Shown one piece after another: positions 1-7,411 of a DNA stretch of 7,873 bases (its first letter is position 1; every line of letters starts with the position of its first letter). The DNA comes from Gammaproteobacteria bacterium (GTDB taxonomy: Bacteria; Pseudomonadota; Gammaproteobacteria; DSM-26407), in the NCBI GenBank assembly GCA_028694565.1, contig JAQVKR010000110.1, forward strand, positions 1-7,873, in the 5' to 3' direction. Position numbers and translations under genes: made by a program. The notes beneath the pieces were generated by a model. The model was not told the origin of the DNA and did no database searches. It saw nothing but the letters and a program-made list of their open reading frames with translations.

Positions 1-210
1 GCTGATGTCGGCCCCGGCCACGAAGGCCTTTTCGCCGCTGCCGGTCAGCAGCAGCACCCGCGCCCCGGGGTCGCGCCCCACCTCCGCGGCGGCCGCGCCG
101 ATCTCGTCCAGCGTCGCCGAGTTCAGGGCGTTGAGCGACTTCGGCCGGTTCACCGTCAGCCGCCAGATCCCCGCCTCCACCTCCTCCAGCAGCACGTTCT
201 CGTAGGCCAT
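1..210 (-). CDS. Enoyl-CoA hydratase/isomerase (crotonase) family, N-terminal part only
   Basis: The 70 N-terminal residues of a crotonase-fold protein; the rest lies beyond the left edge. The family hydrates trans-2-enoyl-CoA to 3-hydroxyacyl-CoA in cytoplasmic beta-oxidation and related routes. Visible are the first strand with WRLTVNRP (residues 16-23), the LNALN stretch (26-30) that usually follows, and AGADIS at 65-70, the start of the loop supplying an oxyanion-hole amide and part of the CoA pocket. The catalytic glutamate region is missing, so hydratase, isomerase and hydrolase members cannot be told apart. The start is the ATG at 208-210, preceded by a strong Shine-Dalgarno (GGAGGTGAGG directly before the ATG). 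It lies downstream of a 3-hydroxybutyryl-CoA dehydrogenase on the same strand, so a crotonyl-CoA hydratase role is the natural inference. Confidence 0.92.
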   Translation of the reverse strand, partial: MAYENVLLEEVEAGIWRLTVNRPKSLNALNSATLDEIGAAAAEVGRDPGARVLLLTGSGEKAFVAGADIS

Positions 211-240
211 CCTCACCTCCATCTCTGCTTTTTATTTATC

Positions 241-451
241 CGCCGATTACGCAGATACTGAATCAGATTGAACCGCGGATTCACGTTGATTTTCGTTGAT
301 TGCTTCAGGGCCCCGATTGGATTTACAGGCGACCTGGACGCTGCCTCCAACCACACCTTCCCCCCCGGGTTCGATGCAGGTACAACAGAACAATCAACGT
401 CGATAAACGTAAATCTGCGGTTCAACAAAAAAGGCGTCTGCGCAATCTGCG
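241..451. repeat. Inverted-repeat element in the dehydrogenase-hydratase gap
   Basis: The gap between the two minus-strand genes is filled by an imperfect inverted repeat. The core arms are 268-302 and 391-425, 35 bases each, matching at 29 positions and opening with TTGAACCGC. A weaker outer match (241-257 against about 435-451, containing CGATTACGCAGATA and its counterpart) continues the symmetry almost to the stop codon of the dehydrogenase gene. Inside the arms are short degenerate direct repeats of the GATT-ACG-GAT kind. The 88-base centre (303-390) has no reading frame I believe and no clear structure. I recall similar GATTTACGCAGAT-type sequences scattered between genes in other bacteria, but cannot name a family. 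No target-site duplication is evident. It could be a MITE-like or REP-like element. Confidence 0.7.
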
Positions 452-457
452 GGCAAA

Positions 458-1309
<852 letters not shown>

Positions 1310-1353
1310 CCTTAATCTCCGTTATTTTCTTCTTTCATCACATGAAAACATTT

Positions 1354-1574
1354 AACGCCAAGATGCGAAGGCGCGAAGGCGCCAAGGACATAAAGGGTTT
1401 TCCGTGTTCCGTGACTGGTGACTGCACTGTAGGTCCAGATTCATCCGGCCGGGCAGGGCCTTGAGCCCCGGCACCCTTGAGCAGATGAATCTGCCCCTAC
1501 AATTCCTATCCCTTATCCCATCACCATCCAAACCTCGCCTCCCTGGCGTCTTCGCGCCTTCGCGTCTTGGCGTT
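1354..1574. repeat. Inverted-repeat element in the icmF-dehydrogenase gap
   Basis: Terminal arms 1354-1387 and 1541-1574 are 34 bases each and match at 31 positions when one is reverse-complemented. They start AACGCCAAG and consist of degenerate tandem GCGAAGGC units. A second, unrelated inverted repeat is nested inside, and a tandem heptamer GTGACTG x2 lies at 1411-1424. There is no credible reading frame. Arms of the 'CGCCAAG-GCGAAGG' type recall dispersed intergenic repeats of several bacterial groups, but this is memory, not a search. It lies wholly between two co-directional genes, so if they are co-transcribed the arms could fold into a long hairpin in the mRNA. I see no target-site duplication at its edges. 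Confidence 0.72.
1428..1501. repeat. Nested REP-like inverted repeat inside the larger element
   Basis: Arms 1428-1445 and 1484-1501 (18 bases each) match at 16 positions; the arm starts TGTAGG and ends CAGATTCATC. The 38-base loop is GC-rich and holds two copies of CCTTGAGC or close to it. The 'TGTAGGGGC-AGATTCATC' pattern resembles palindromic dispersed repeats I remember from proteobacterial intergenic regions, so this may be an independent repeat that entered, or was captured by, the surrounding 221-base element. Confidence 0.65.
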
Positions 1575-1597
1575 GGGTCTTCAACCGCACCGGTACC

Positions 1598-4500
1598 TCA
1601 CATATTCCGCCGGTACTGCCCGCCCACCTCGAACAGGGCCTGGGTGATCTGGCCCAGGGAGCAGCAGCGCACGGCGTCCATCAGCACGCCGAAGAGGTTT
1701 TCGTTGTTCACGGCGGCCTGCCGCAGGCGCTCCAGCATGGGTCCCGACGCCTCGGCGTGACGCGCCTGGAATTCGTCCAGGCGACAGAGCTGGCTCTCCT
1801 TCTCCGCCTCGGTGGAGCGGGCCAGCTCGATGGTCCGGGGCGCCTCCTCCGGGTTCTCCTTGAGGAAGGTGTTGACGCCGACGATGGGCAGGCGGCCATC
1901 GTGCTTGAGGGTCTCGTAGTGGAGCGACTCCTCCTGGATCCTGCCGCGCTGGTAGCCGGTCTCCATGGCCCCCAGCACGCCGCCGCGCTCGGCGATGCGC
2001 TCGAACTCCTTCAGCACCGCCTCCTCCACCAGGTCGGTCAGCTCCTCGATGATGAAGCTGCCCTGGTTGGGGTTCTGGTTCTGGGCCAGCCCCCATTCGC
2101 GGTTGATGATCAGCTGTATCGCCAGCGCCCGGCGCACCGAATCCTCGGTGGGGGTGGTGACGGCCTCGTCGTGGGCGTTGGTGTGCAGGCTGTTGCAGTT
2201 GTCGTAGACGGCGATGAGCGCCTGGAGGGTGGTGCGGATGTCGTTGAAGTCCATCTCCTGGGCATGCAGGGAGCGGCCGCTGGTCTGGATGTGGTACTTC
2301 AGCTTCTGGGCGCGTTCGTTGGCGCCGTAGCGCTCGCGCATGGCCACCGCCCAGATGCGCCGCGCCACCCGCCCCAGCACGGAGTACTCCGGGTCCATGC
2401 CGTTGGAGAAGAAGAACGACAGGTTGGGGGCGAAATCGTCGATGTGCATACCCCGGGCCAGGTACGTCTCCACGTAGGTGAAGCCGTTGGCCAGGGTGAA
2501 GGCAAGCTGGGTGATGGGGTTCGCCCCCGCCTCGGCGATGTGGTAGCCGGAGATGGAGACGGAGTAGAAGTTGCGCACCCGGTGGTGGACGAACCACTCC
2601 TGGATGTCGGCCATCATCCGCAGGGCGAACTCGGTGGAGAAGATGCAGGTGTTCTGGCCCTGGTCCTCCTTGAGGATGTCCGCCTGCACCGTCCCGCGCA
2701 CGGTCTCCAGGGTCCACTCGCGGATCTTCTCCGCCTCGTCGTCGGTGGCCGGCCGGCCGTTGTCGCGCTCGAACTTCGCCAGCTGCTGGTCGATGGCGGT
2801 GTTGAAGAACATGGCCAGGATGGTGGGCGCCGGGCCGTTGATGGTCATGGAGACCGAGGTCATCGGATCGGTGAGATCGAAGCCGTCGTAGAGGGCCCGC
2901 ATGTCGTCCAGGGTGGCGACGGAGACCCCCGAGTTGCCCACCTTGCCGTAGATGTCCGGCCGCCGGTCGGGATCGAAGCCGTACAGGGTCACCGAATCGA
3001 AGGCGGTGGAGAGCCGCTTGGCCTCGGAGTGGCGCGACAGGTACTTGAAGCGGCGGTTGGTGCGGAAGGCGTCGCCCTCCCCGGCGAACATGCGGGTGGG
3101 ATCCTCGTCCGCGCGCTTGAAGGCGAACACCCCGGCGGTATAGGGGAAGCTGCCCGGCAGGTTCTCCAGCAGCAGCCAGCGCAGCAGCTCGCCGTGATCG
3201 TCCCAGCGCGGCAGCACCACCTTCGGCAGCCGGGTGCCGGACAGGGTGGTGGTGGTCAGGGGGATGTGCAGCTCGCGGTCCCGGATGCGCACCACGTATT
3301 CGTCCCCGGAGTAACTCTCGCGCACCCTCGGCCACTGCTCCAGCAGCCGCAGGGAACGGGGCTCCAGCGCCTGCTCCCGGCCCATGGCCAGGCGCGCCAG
3401 GGCGGCCGGGTCGCCCGCCGTCTCCGCCTCCAGCATGGCGGCGGCGGCCCGGAGCTGCTGACGTTCGCGGGCGAGCTGCGCCTGCGCCCGCGCCTGCTCG
3501 CGGTAGCCGCGCGACACCGCGGCGATTTCCGCCAGGTAGCGGGCCCGGGCGGCGGGCACGATCTCGGTCCCGCCGGTCGAGCGGCGGGCGGCCACGGCCG
3601 GGCCGCCGATCTCCCACTCCGCCAGCCCCTTCTCCCGCAGGCCCAGCACCAGCCCCTGGTAGAGCGCGGTGACGCCGTCATCGTTGAAGTGGGAGGCGGT
3701 GGTTCCGTACACCGGCATCGCCTCGGCCGGCTCGCCGAAGCGCTCGTGGTTGCGCTGATACTGCTTGCGCACGTCACGCAGCGCATCCTCGCCGCCCTTG
3801 CGATCGAACTTGTTGATGGCCACCAGGTCGGCGAAATCGAGCATGTCGATCTTCTCCAGCTGGCTGGCGGCGCCGAACTCGGGGGTCATGACGTAGAGCG
3901 ACAGGTCCACGAGAGGCACGATGCCGGCGTCGCCCTGGCCGATGCCGGGCGTCTCCACGATGACGAGATCGAATCCCCCCGCCTTGCAGGCGTCCACCAC
4001 CCCGGGCAGGCAGGCGGGCACCTCGCTGGCCGCGGACCGGGTGGCCAGCGAGCGCAGATAGACCGCGCCGCCGCCGATGGCGTTCATGCGGATACGATCG
4101 CCCAGCAGGGCGCCGCCGCTCTTGCGCCGGCTCGGGTCCACGGCGATGACGGCGATGCGCAGCCGATCCAGCTGATCCAGGCGGATGCGGCGGATCAGCT
4201 CATCGGTGAGGGAGGACTTGCCGGCCCCGCCGGTGCCGGTGATGCCGATCACCGGCACCCGGCGCCGGGCGGCCCGCTCCCGCAGGTCCGCGCGCAGCGG
4301 CTCGGGGGCGGTCCCGGACTCGAGCAGGGTGATGAGCCGGGCCAGTCCGCGCCAGCCATCCACGCCGAGCCGGTCGAGATCCACCCCGGCGTCGTGGGCG
4401 AGATCCGCCCCGGCCCGGGCGAGCATGTCCCGGATCATCCCCTGCAGCCCCAGGCTCTGCCCATCCTCCGGCGAGTAGATGCGCGCGACTCCGTATTCGT

Positions 4501-4867
4501 GCAGGGCCCGGATCTCCTCCGGGACGATCACCCCGCCGCCGCCGCCGAAGACCCGTATGTGGCCGGCATTGCGCTCGCGCAGCTTGTCCACCATGTAGCG
4601 GAAGTACTCCACGTGACCGCCCTGGTAGGAGCTCACGGCAATGGCGTGGGCGTCCTCCTGGACGGCCGCGTCCACGACCTCCTCCACCGAGCGGTTGTGG
4701 CCGAGGTGGATGACCTCCGCGCCACCGGCCTGGAGTATGCGGCGCATGATGTTGATGGAGGCGTCGTGGCCGTCGAACAGGCTAGCGGCCGTCACGAACC
4801 GCAACGGGCCGGGCGGCGCCTGGTGGCCGATCTCCGCACTCGCCTGCGGGCGCACATCGTCTGGCAT
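1598..4867 (-). CDS. icmF: Fused isobutyryl-CoA mutase with G-protein chaperone (IcmF)
   Basis: A 1089-residue adenosylcobalamin enzyme that interconverts isobutyryl-CoA and n-butyryl-CoA, with its repair and loading GTPase in the same chain. Domain order: B12-binding domain (about 22-155) with FDGHDASI, whose H34 should be the lower cobalt ligand; MeaB-like G domain (about 205-420) with Walker A GTGGAGKS (211-218), VDPS (243-246), ETPG (305-308) and NKFD (352-355); a charged helical linker (about 440-510); and the TIM-barrel mutase domain (about 530-1089). In the substrate pocket F594 (RMFAGEG) replaces the Tyr and Q738 (DQGQNT) the Arg of methylmalonyl-CoA mutase, the known isobutyryl-CoA signature. 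The numbering is 4 less than the Phe598/Gln742 I recall for Cupriavidus IcmF. I chose ATG 4867 over an upstream in-frame GTG at 4942 because GGAGG sits five bases before it and the length then matches the family. A secondary isovaleryl/pivalyl-CoA activity is possible. Confidence 0.96.
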   Translation of the reverse strand: MPDDVRPQASAEIGHQAPPGPLRFVTAASLFDGHDASINIMRRILQAGGAEVIHLGHNRSVEEVVDAAVQEDAHAIAVSSYQGGHVEYFRYMVDKLRERNAGHIRVFGGGGGVIVPEEIRALHEYGVARIYSPEDGQSLGLQGMIRDMLARAGADLAHDAGVDLDRLGVDGWRGLARLITLLESGTAPEPLRADLRERAARRRVPVIGITGTGGAGKSSLTDELIRRIRLDQLDRLRIAVIAVDPSRRKSGGALLGDRIRMNAIGGGAVYLRSLATRSAASEVPACLPGVVDACKAGGFDLVIVETPGIGQGDAGIVPLVDLSLYVMTPEFGAASQLEKIDMLDFADLVAINKFDRKGGEDALRDVRKQYQRNHERFGEPAEAMPVYGTTASHFNDDGVTALYQGLVLGLREKGLAEWEIGGPAVAARRSTGGTEIVPAARARYLAEIAAVSRGYREQARAQAQLARERQQLRAAAAMLEAETAGDPAALARLAMGREQALEPRSLRLLEQWPRVRESYSGDEYVVRIRDRELHIPLTTTTLSGTRLPKVVLPRWDDHGELLRWLLLENLPGSFPYTAGVFAFKRADEDPTRMFAGEGDAFRTNRRFKYLSRHSEAKRLSTAFDSVTLYGFDPDRRPDIYGKVGNSGVSVATLDDMRALYDGFDLTDPMTSVSMTINGPAPTILAMFFNTAIDQQLAKFERDNGRPATDDEAEKIREWTLETVRGTVQADILKEDQGQNTCIFSTEFALRMMADIQEWFVHHRVRNFYSVSISGYHIAEAGANPITQLAFTLANGFTYVETYLARGMHIDDFAPNLSFFFSNGMDPEYSVLGRVARRIWAVAMRERYGANERAQKLKYHIQTSGRSLHAQEMDFNDIRTTLQALIAVYDNCNSLHTNAHDEAVTTPTEDSVRRALAIQLIINREWGLAQNQNPNQGSFIIEELTDLVEEAVLKEFERIAERGGVLGAMETGYQRGRIQEESLHYETLKHDGRLPIVGVNTFLKENPEEAPRTIELARSTEAEKESQLCRLDEFQARHAEASGPMLERLRQAAVNNENLFGVLMDAVRCCSLGQITQALFEVGGQYRRNM

Positions 4868-4872
4868 CTTTT

Positions 4873-4877
4873 CCTCC
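4873..4877 (-). promoter_or_regulatory. Ribosome binding site that fixes the icmF start
   Basis: GGAGG on the minus strand, followed by AAAAG and the ATG at 4867. Its strength and spacing decide for this start over the in-frame GTG at 4942, which lacks such a site and would add 25 residues unlike the family's N-terminus. Confidence 0.8.
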
Positions 4878-5034
4878 GCGCCGTGAGCCGCCCATGCCGG
4901 AGGCCACGGTTCGAGTACTTGTTCAGTCCCTTCGGTTCCCACGCCCCGCCGACTGGTGCGGACCCGCCCGGGGAGAGGGCCGGCCTTCGCCCGGGCGGAG
5001 CCGGGAGCGGAGCATCCCGGTAGGTAGAGGAAGC

Positions 5035-5064
5035 TACATAACGTTTACGTAAACGTCAATACAA
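5035..5064 (-). promoter_or_regulatory. Candidate promoter for the icmF group, overlapping the palindrome
   Basis: On the minus strand, TTGTAT (5064-5059) and TATGTA (5040-5035) flank the palindrome with an 18-base spacer, so the dyad fills the spacer exactly, as in MerR-regulated promoters. Both boxes match consensus poorly, which would suit an activator-dependent or tightly controlled promoter. An alternative pairing uses TTGACG (5059-5054) with TAGCTT (5036-5031), spacer 17. In either case a protein on the palindrome would cover the promoter. Confidence 0.4.
5041..5056. promoter_or_regulatory. Perfect 16-bp palindrome, candidate LiuR/MerR-type operator
   Basis: ACGTTTACGTAAACGT is an exact inverted repeat, strikingly A/T-containing against a GC-rich background. 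It resembles, as I remember it, the site bound by LiuR, the MerR-family regulator of leucine/isovalerate and related acyl-CoA genes in proteobacteria (core TTTACGTAAA, often preceded by TTG). The genes it faces (icmF, hydroxybutyryl-CoA dehydrogenase, enoyl-CoA hydratase) are what such a regulator would control. The regulator gene itself is not in the window, and a TetR-family protein could also use such a site. Confidence 0.6.
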
Positions 5065-5075
5065 CCGCCATCGAT

Positions 5076-5095
5076 CCCGGTGGGGTCCCACCGGG
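5076..5095. repeat. Perfect 9-bp inverted repeat
   Basis: CCCGGTGGG and CCCACCGGG separated by two bases. It lies between the icmF operator and the ectA promoter. As RNA or cruciform it would fold with a 4-base loop and an 8-bp stem. No T-run follows on either strand, so it is not a standard terminator. Confidence 0.55.
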
Positions 5096-5104
5096 CCACG
5101 CTGT

Positions 5105-5140
5105 GCAGCGGGCCGCCGGCCCCGCTGCGCGCCAGCGGGG
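5105..5140. repeat. Two overlapping, mutually exclusive hairpins
   Basis: GCAGCGGG (5105-5112) is perfectly complementary to CCCGCTGC (5121-5128), while CCCCGCTG (5120-5127) is perfectly complementary to CAGCGGGG (5133-5140). The middle segment can pair with only one partner at a time, as in attenuator-like switches. It lies upstream of the ectA promoter candidate, so whether it is ever transcribed is unclear. It may be a chance product of GC-rich sequence or a remnant repeat. Confidence 0.45.
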
Positions 5141-5156
5141 CAATCCATAACCTGGG

Positions 5157-5171
5157 GCGGCATGATGCCGC
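5157..5171. repeat. 15-base near-perfect palindrome upstream of the ectA promoter
   Basis: GCGGCATGATGCCGC: seven-base arms around a single central base. It ends 27 bases before the -35 box of the ectA promoter candidate, a position where an activator or osmotic regulator could bind. No known motif is recognised. Confidence 0.45.
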
Positions 5172-5198
5172 ATGCTCAATCAGATCGGACTTATGGAC

Positions 5199-5227
5199 TT
5201 GAAATGGCGACCCAAGACCGGTATGGT
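5199..5227 (+). promoter_or_regulatory. Sigma70-like promoter candidate for ectABC
   Basis: TTGAAA (5199-5204, five of six to consensus), a 17-base spacer, and TATGGT (5222-5227, four of six), followed by an A-rich stretch. Transcription would start near 5234-5236, giving an ectA leader of about 220 bases. It is the best-spaced pair I can find in the divergent region on the plus strand. Ectoine promoters are commonly induced by osmotic stress; nothing here shows the sensor. Confidence 0.55.
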
Positions 5228-5455
5228 AAAAAAGATGTTTATTTACAGAAACATGACAGTGGCGCCCAACGCAGGCGCTGCAATCCGGCATTATGCAGTC
5301 CCCGCCTTCAATCGCACTCGCCCGCCATCATGGGCAGGACGCGGCCGTCCCCGCTGATCCCCCGGGATGAACAATCCCATGCCGCGGCACCGCTCGCCGC
5401 GCGACACTCAAGACCACCGGAAAGCGCGCCCGGGTGCGCTCATGGACAGAACTCG

Positions 5456-5983
5456 ATGACGGAGAGACAGACAAGCGAACGCCGCCCCGCAGCGGTGAGG
5501 GCCGAATTCCGCAAACCGGTGCTCGGCGATGGCGCCGCGGTCTGCGAACTGATTCGCAACTGCCCGCCGCTGGATGTGAATTCCTGCTACTGCTACTTCC
5601 TGCTGTGCGGCCACTTCGCCGGCACCAGCGTGGTGGCGGAGTCCGGTGGCGCCGTCACCGGCTTCATCTCCGCCTACCTGGAGCCCGCGGCGCCGGACAC
5701 CGTCTTCGTCTGGCAGGTGGCCGTGGACGCCTCGCAGCGCGGCACCGGCCTCGCCGGGCGGATGCTGGACACCATCTTGTCGCGGACGGAGTGCGCCGGC
5801 GTACGCTGGCTGGAGACCACCGTCTCCCCCTCCAACCGCGCCTCGCGCCGGCTCTTCGAGCGGTTTGCCGATCGCCGGGGGGCCCGGCTGGAGGAACGCC
5901 CCTTCCTGGAGGCGGCGCACTTCGGCGACAGCGGCCATGAAGCGGAGCCCCTGCTGCGGATCGGGCCGCTGGGAGACGCCTGA
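5456..5983 (+). CDS. ectA: L-2,4-diaminobutyrate N-acetyltransferase (EctA)
   Basis: A 175-residue GNAT-fold cytoplasmic enzyme that transfers acetyl from acetyl-CoA to the 4-amino group of 2,4-diaminobutyrate, the second step of ectoine synthesis. Family marks: FRKPVLGDG (18-26), CPPLDVNSCYCY (36-47), FVWQVAVD (84-91) running into the acetyl-CoA pyrophosphate loop QRGTGLA (94-100), LETTVSPSN (119-127), and the closing RIGPL (168-172). The length is normal. The ATG at 5456 gives the expected short non-conserved N-terminus, but no good Shine-Dalgarno precedes it. A GTG at 5495 is an alternative and also lacks one. The start codon overlaps the stop of a 30-codon frame (5367-5459), so coupled translation is conceivable. 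It is first gene of ectABC, with a 150-base gap to ectB. Confidence 0.95.
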   Translation: MTERQTSERRPAAVRAEFRKPVLGDGAAVCELIRNCPPLDVNSCYCYFLLCGHFAGTSVVAESGGAVTGFISAYLEPAAPDTVFVWQVAVDASQRGTGLAGRMLDTILSRTECAGVRWLETTVSPSNRASRRLFERFADRRGARLEERPFLEAAHFGDSGHEAEPLLRIGPLGDA

Positions 5984-5991
5984 ACACCACT

Positions 5992-6076
5992 GCCAGAGCC
6001 TGGCCGAATGATGCAGAGCCGGACCGCCGCGCCACGCGGCGCACACCCGGCTCCCGTCACCCTGACAGGCTCTGGC
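5992..6076. repeat. Three-tier nested inverted repeat between ectA and ectB
   Basis: Outer arms GCCAGAGCCTG (5992-6002) and CAGGCTCTGGC (6066-6076) are perfect over 11 bases. Middle arms GAGCCGG (6016-6022) and CCGGCTC (6047-6053) are perfect over 7. Inner arms CGCCGCG (6025-6031) and CGCGGCG (6035-6041) are perfect over 7 with a CCA loop. All three share one axis, so a transcript would fold into one long interrupted hairpin. It starts nine bases after the ectA stop and ends 57 bases before the ectB start. No T-run follows, so a role in mRNA stability or differential expression is more likely than termination. Confidence 0.75.
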
Positions 6077-6133
6077 GTCCGACTCGCAACCATCGTCACC
6101 GAATCGACACCAACCAGACCGAGAGGCTGAATC

Positions 6134-7411
6134 ATGCGCATCTTCGAACAGCTGGAATCCGAGGTCCGCGGCTACGTGCGGTCCTTCCCCGCCATTTTCG
6201 ACACCGCCAAGGGCTCCTATCTCTACGACGACCAGGGCAACCAGTACATCGACTTCTTCGCCGGCGCCGGAACCCTGAACTACGGGCACAACAACCCCGC
6301 CTTCAACAAGGCGCTGCTCGAGTACCTGGAGCGTGACGGCATCGTCCACGGCCTGGACAAGGCCACGGTGGCGAAGAAAAACTTCCTGCAGAAGTTCTAC
6401 GACACCATCCTCGCGCCCCGCAATCTCGACTACAAGGTGCAGTTCACCGGCCCCACCGGCACCAACGCGGTCGAGACCGCCTTGAAGCTGGCGCGGATGG
6501 TGAAGCGCCGCTCCACCGTGATCTCCTTCACCAACGGCTACCACGGCCTGACCATGGGATCGCTGGCGGTGACCGGCAACAACTTCTACCGCGACGAGTT
6601 CTTCGGCGTGCGCAGCAACACCGCCTTCATGCCCTATGACGGCTACTTCGGCAAGGACGTCAACACCATCGACTACCTGCGCCGGTTCCTGACCGACGGC
6701 AGCAGCGGCGTCGACCTGCCCGCCGCCTTCATCGTGGAAACGGTCCAGGGCGAGGGCGGCGTGAACGTGGCCAGCGACGAATGGCTCCAGGGGCTGGAGT
6801 CCCTGTGCCGCGAGCTCGACATCCTGCTCATCATCGATGACATCCAGGTGGGCAACGGCCGTACCGGCACCTTCTTCAGCTTCGAGCGCGCCGGCATCAA
6901 GCCCGACATGGTGACCCTGTCCAAGTCGGTGGGCGGCGGCCTGCCCCTGGCCCTGCTGCTCATGCGGCCCGATCTGGACCAGTGGAAGCCGGGCGAGCAT
7001 ACGGGCACCTTCCGTGGCAACAACCTCGCCTTCGTGGCCGCCACCGAGGCGCTGGCCTACTGGGAGAACGACGATCTCTCCGAGGCGGTCAGGTACAAGG
7101 GCGCGGTCATGAAGGAGGAGCTGGATCGCATCGCCGCCAAGTTCCCCGACCTGGAGTCCGAGGTCCGCGGCGTGGGCATGGTCTGGGGCCTGGAGCTTCC
7201 GCGCACCGGGTTCGCCGGCGAGCTCTCCAAGGAGTGCTTCGAGAACGGCATGGTGATCGAGACCGCGGGCGCCGAGGATCAGGTGCTGAAGTTCCTCCCC
7301 GCGCTGACCATCGAGGAGGAGACCCTGCGGGAGGGTTTCGGAATCATCGAAAAGGCAATCGACGCCCTGCTGACCCGCAAGCAGGCGCTGCGCAGTGGAG
7401 CGGTACGATGA
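6134..7411 (+). CDS. ectB: Diaminobutyrate-2-oxoglutarate aminotransferase (EctB)
   Basis: A 425-residue class III PLP aminotransferase of usual EctB length. It makes L-2,4-diaminobutyrate from L-aspartate 4-semialdehyde with glutamate as amino donor, the first ectoine-specific step, in the cytoplasm. Visible are the N-terminal substrate region YIDFFAGAGTLNYGHNN (38-54), the phosphate-binding GPTGTNAVE (106-114), NGYHG (134-138) that stacks on the cofactor, the pyridine-nitrogen Asp in IIDDIQVGNGRTG (233-245, D235), and the Schiff-base lysine K264 in TLSKSVGGG. HTGTFRGNN (289-297) is the second phosphate contact. The start ATG 6134 is preceded by GAGAGG eight bases away. The 3' end overlaps ectC by ATGA. 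Confidence 0.97.
   Translation: MRIFEQLESEVRGYVRSFPAIFDTAKGSYLYDDQGNQYIDFFAGAGTLNYGHNNPAFNKALLEYLERDGIVHGLDKATVAKKNFLQKFYDTILAPRNLDYKVQFTGPTGTNAVETALKLARMVKRRSTVISFTNGYHGLTMGSLAVTGNNFYRDEFFGVRSNTAFMPYDGYFGKDVNTIDYLRRFLTDGSSGVDLPAAFIVETVQGEGGVNVASDEWLQGLESLCRELDILLIIDDIQVGNGRTGTFFSFERAGIKPDMVTLSKSVGGGLPLALLLMRPDLDQWKPGEHTGTFRGNNLAFVAATEALAYWENDDLSEAVRYKGAVMKEELDRIAAKFPDLESEVRGVGMVWGLELPRTGFAGELSKECFENGMVIETAGAEDQVLKFLPALTIEEETLREGFGIIEKAIDALLTRKQALRSGAVR

Larger units (their letters stand above)
4868..5455. other. Divergent intergenic region between icmF and ectA
   Basis: This 588-base stretch has no gene I can support. From the icmF side it holds a roughly 170-base GC-rich leader with a 9-bp perfect inverted repeat (4964-4972 with 4990-4998), then the 16-bp palindromic operator candidate at 5041-5056, a set of hairpins at 5076-5171, a promoter candidate for ectA at 5199-5227 and a leader of about 220 bases before ectA. 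Base composition shifts: 5180-5260 is distinctly more AT-rich than its surroundings, as expected around a promoter. The frame upstream of ectA is open back to 5162, but its translation is low-complexity and basic and does not resemble EctA or other coding sequence here. I see no cobalamin riboswitch B12 box in the icmF leader. Confidence 0.75.

Noticed and set aside
427..451. Intrinsic terminator after the dehydrogenase gene (six T on the minus strand)
   Set aside because: The sequence before the T-run can form only about a 3-bp stem, and the T-run lies in the loosely matched part of the inverted-repeat element.
1354..1574. CRISPR array, suggested by repeated GCGAAGGC units and paired arms
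   Set aside because: The repeats are short, contiguous and degenerate, and the two arms are inverted rather than direct. There are no regular spacers and no cas genes.
1581..3617. A 678-codon minus-strand frame inside icmF
   Set aside because: It is a shifted frame of icmF with an R/G/P/H-rich translation. The icmF frame itself carries all mutase motifs without interruption.
4868..4942. Upstream GTG start for icmF, adding 25 residues
   Set aside because: There is no ribosome site at the GTG, a strong one at ATG 4867, and the family length matches the shorter form.
1757..5023. A 1088-codon open frame on the plus strand, antisense to icmF and almost the same length
   Set aside because: Its codons lie exactly opposite icmF codons, so a stop would need TTA, CTA or TCA in icmF. 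These codons are avoided in such GC-rich genes, so the frame is open by composition. The translation is low-complexity, rich in G, H, V and L, with no family features.
4868..5040. Cobalamin riboswitch in the icmF leader, suggested by the B12-dependent product
   Set aside because: The leader is long enough, but I find no B12-box-like conserved core, only GC-rich inverted repeats.
5162..5455. An in-frame N-terminal extension of EctA by 98 residues
   Set aside because: The extension has no EctA similarity, covers the promoter candidate and hairpin region, and would make the protein far longer than the family.
5408..7000. A 530-codon open frame antisense to ectA and ectB
   Set aside because: It is composition-driven antisense openness over two unmistakable ect genes, and its translation has no recognisable domain. 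The same applies to 638-1315 on the plus strand opposite the dehydrogenase gene.
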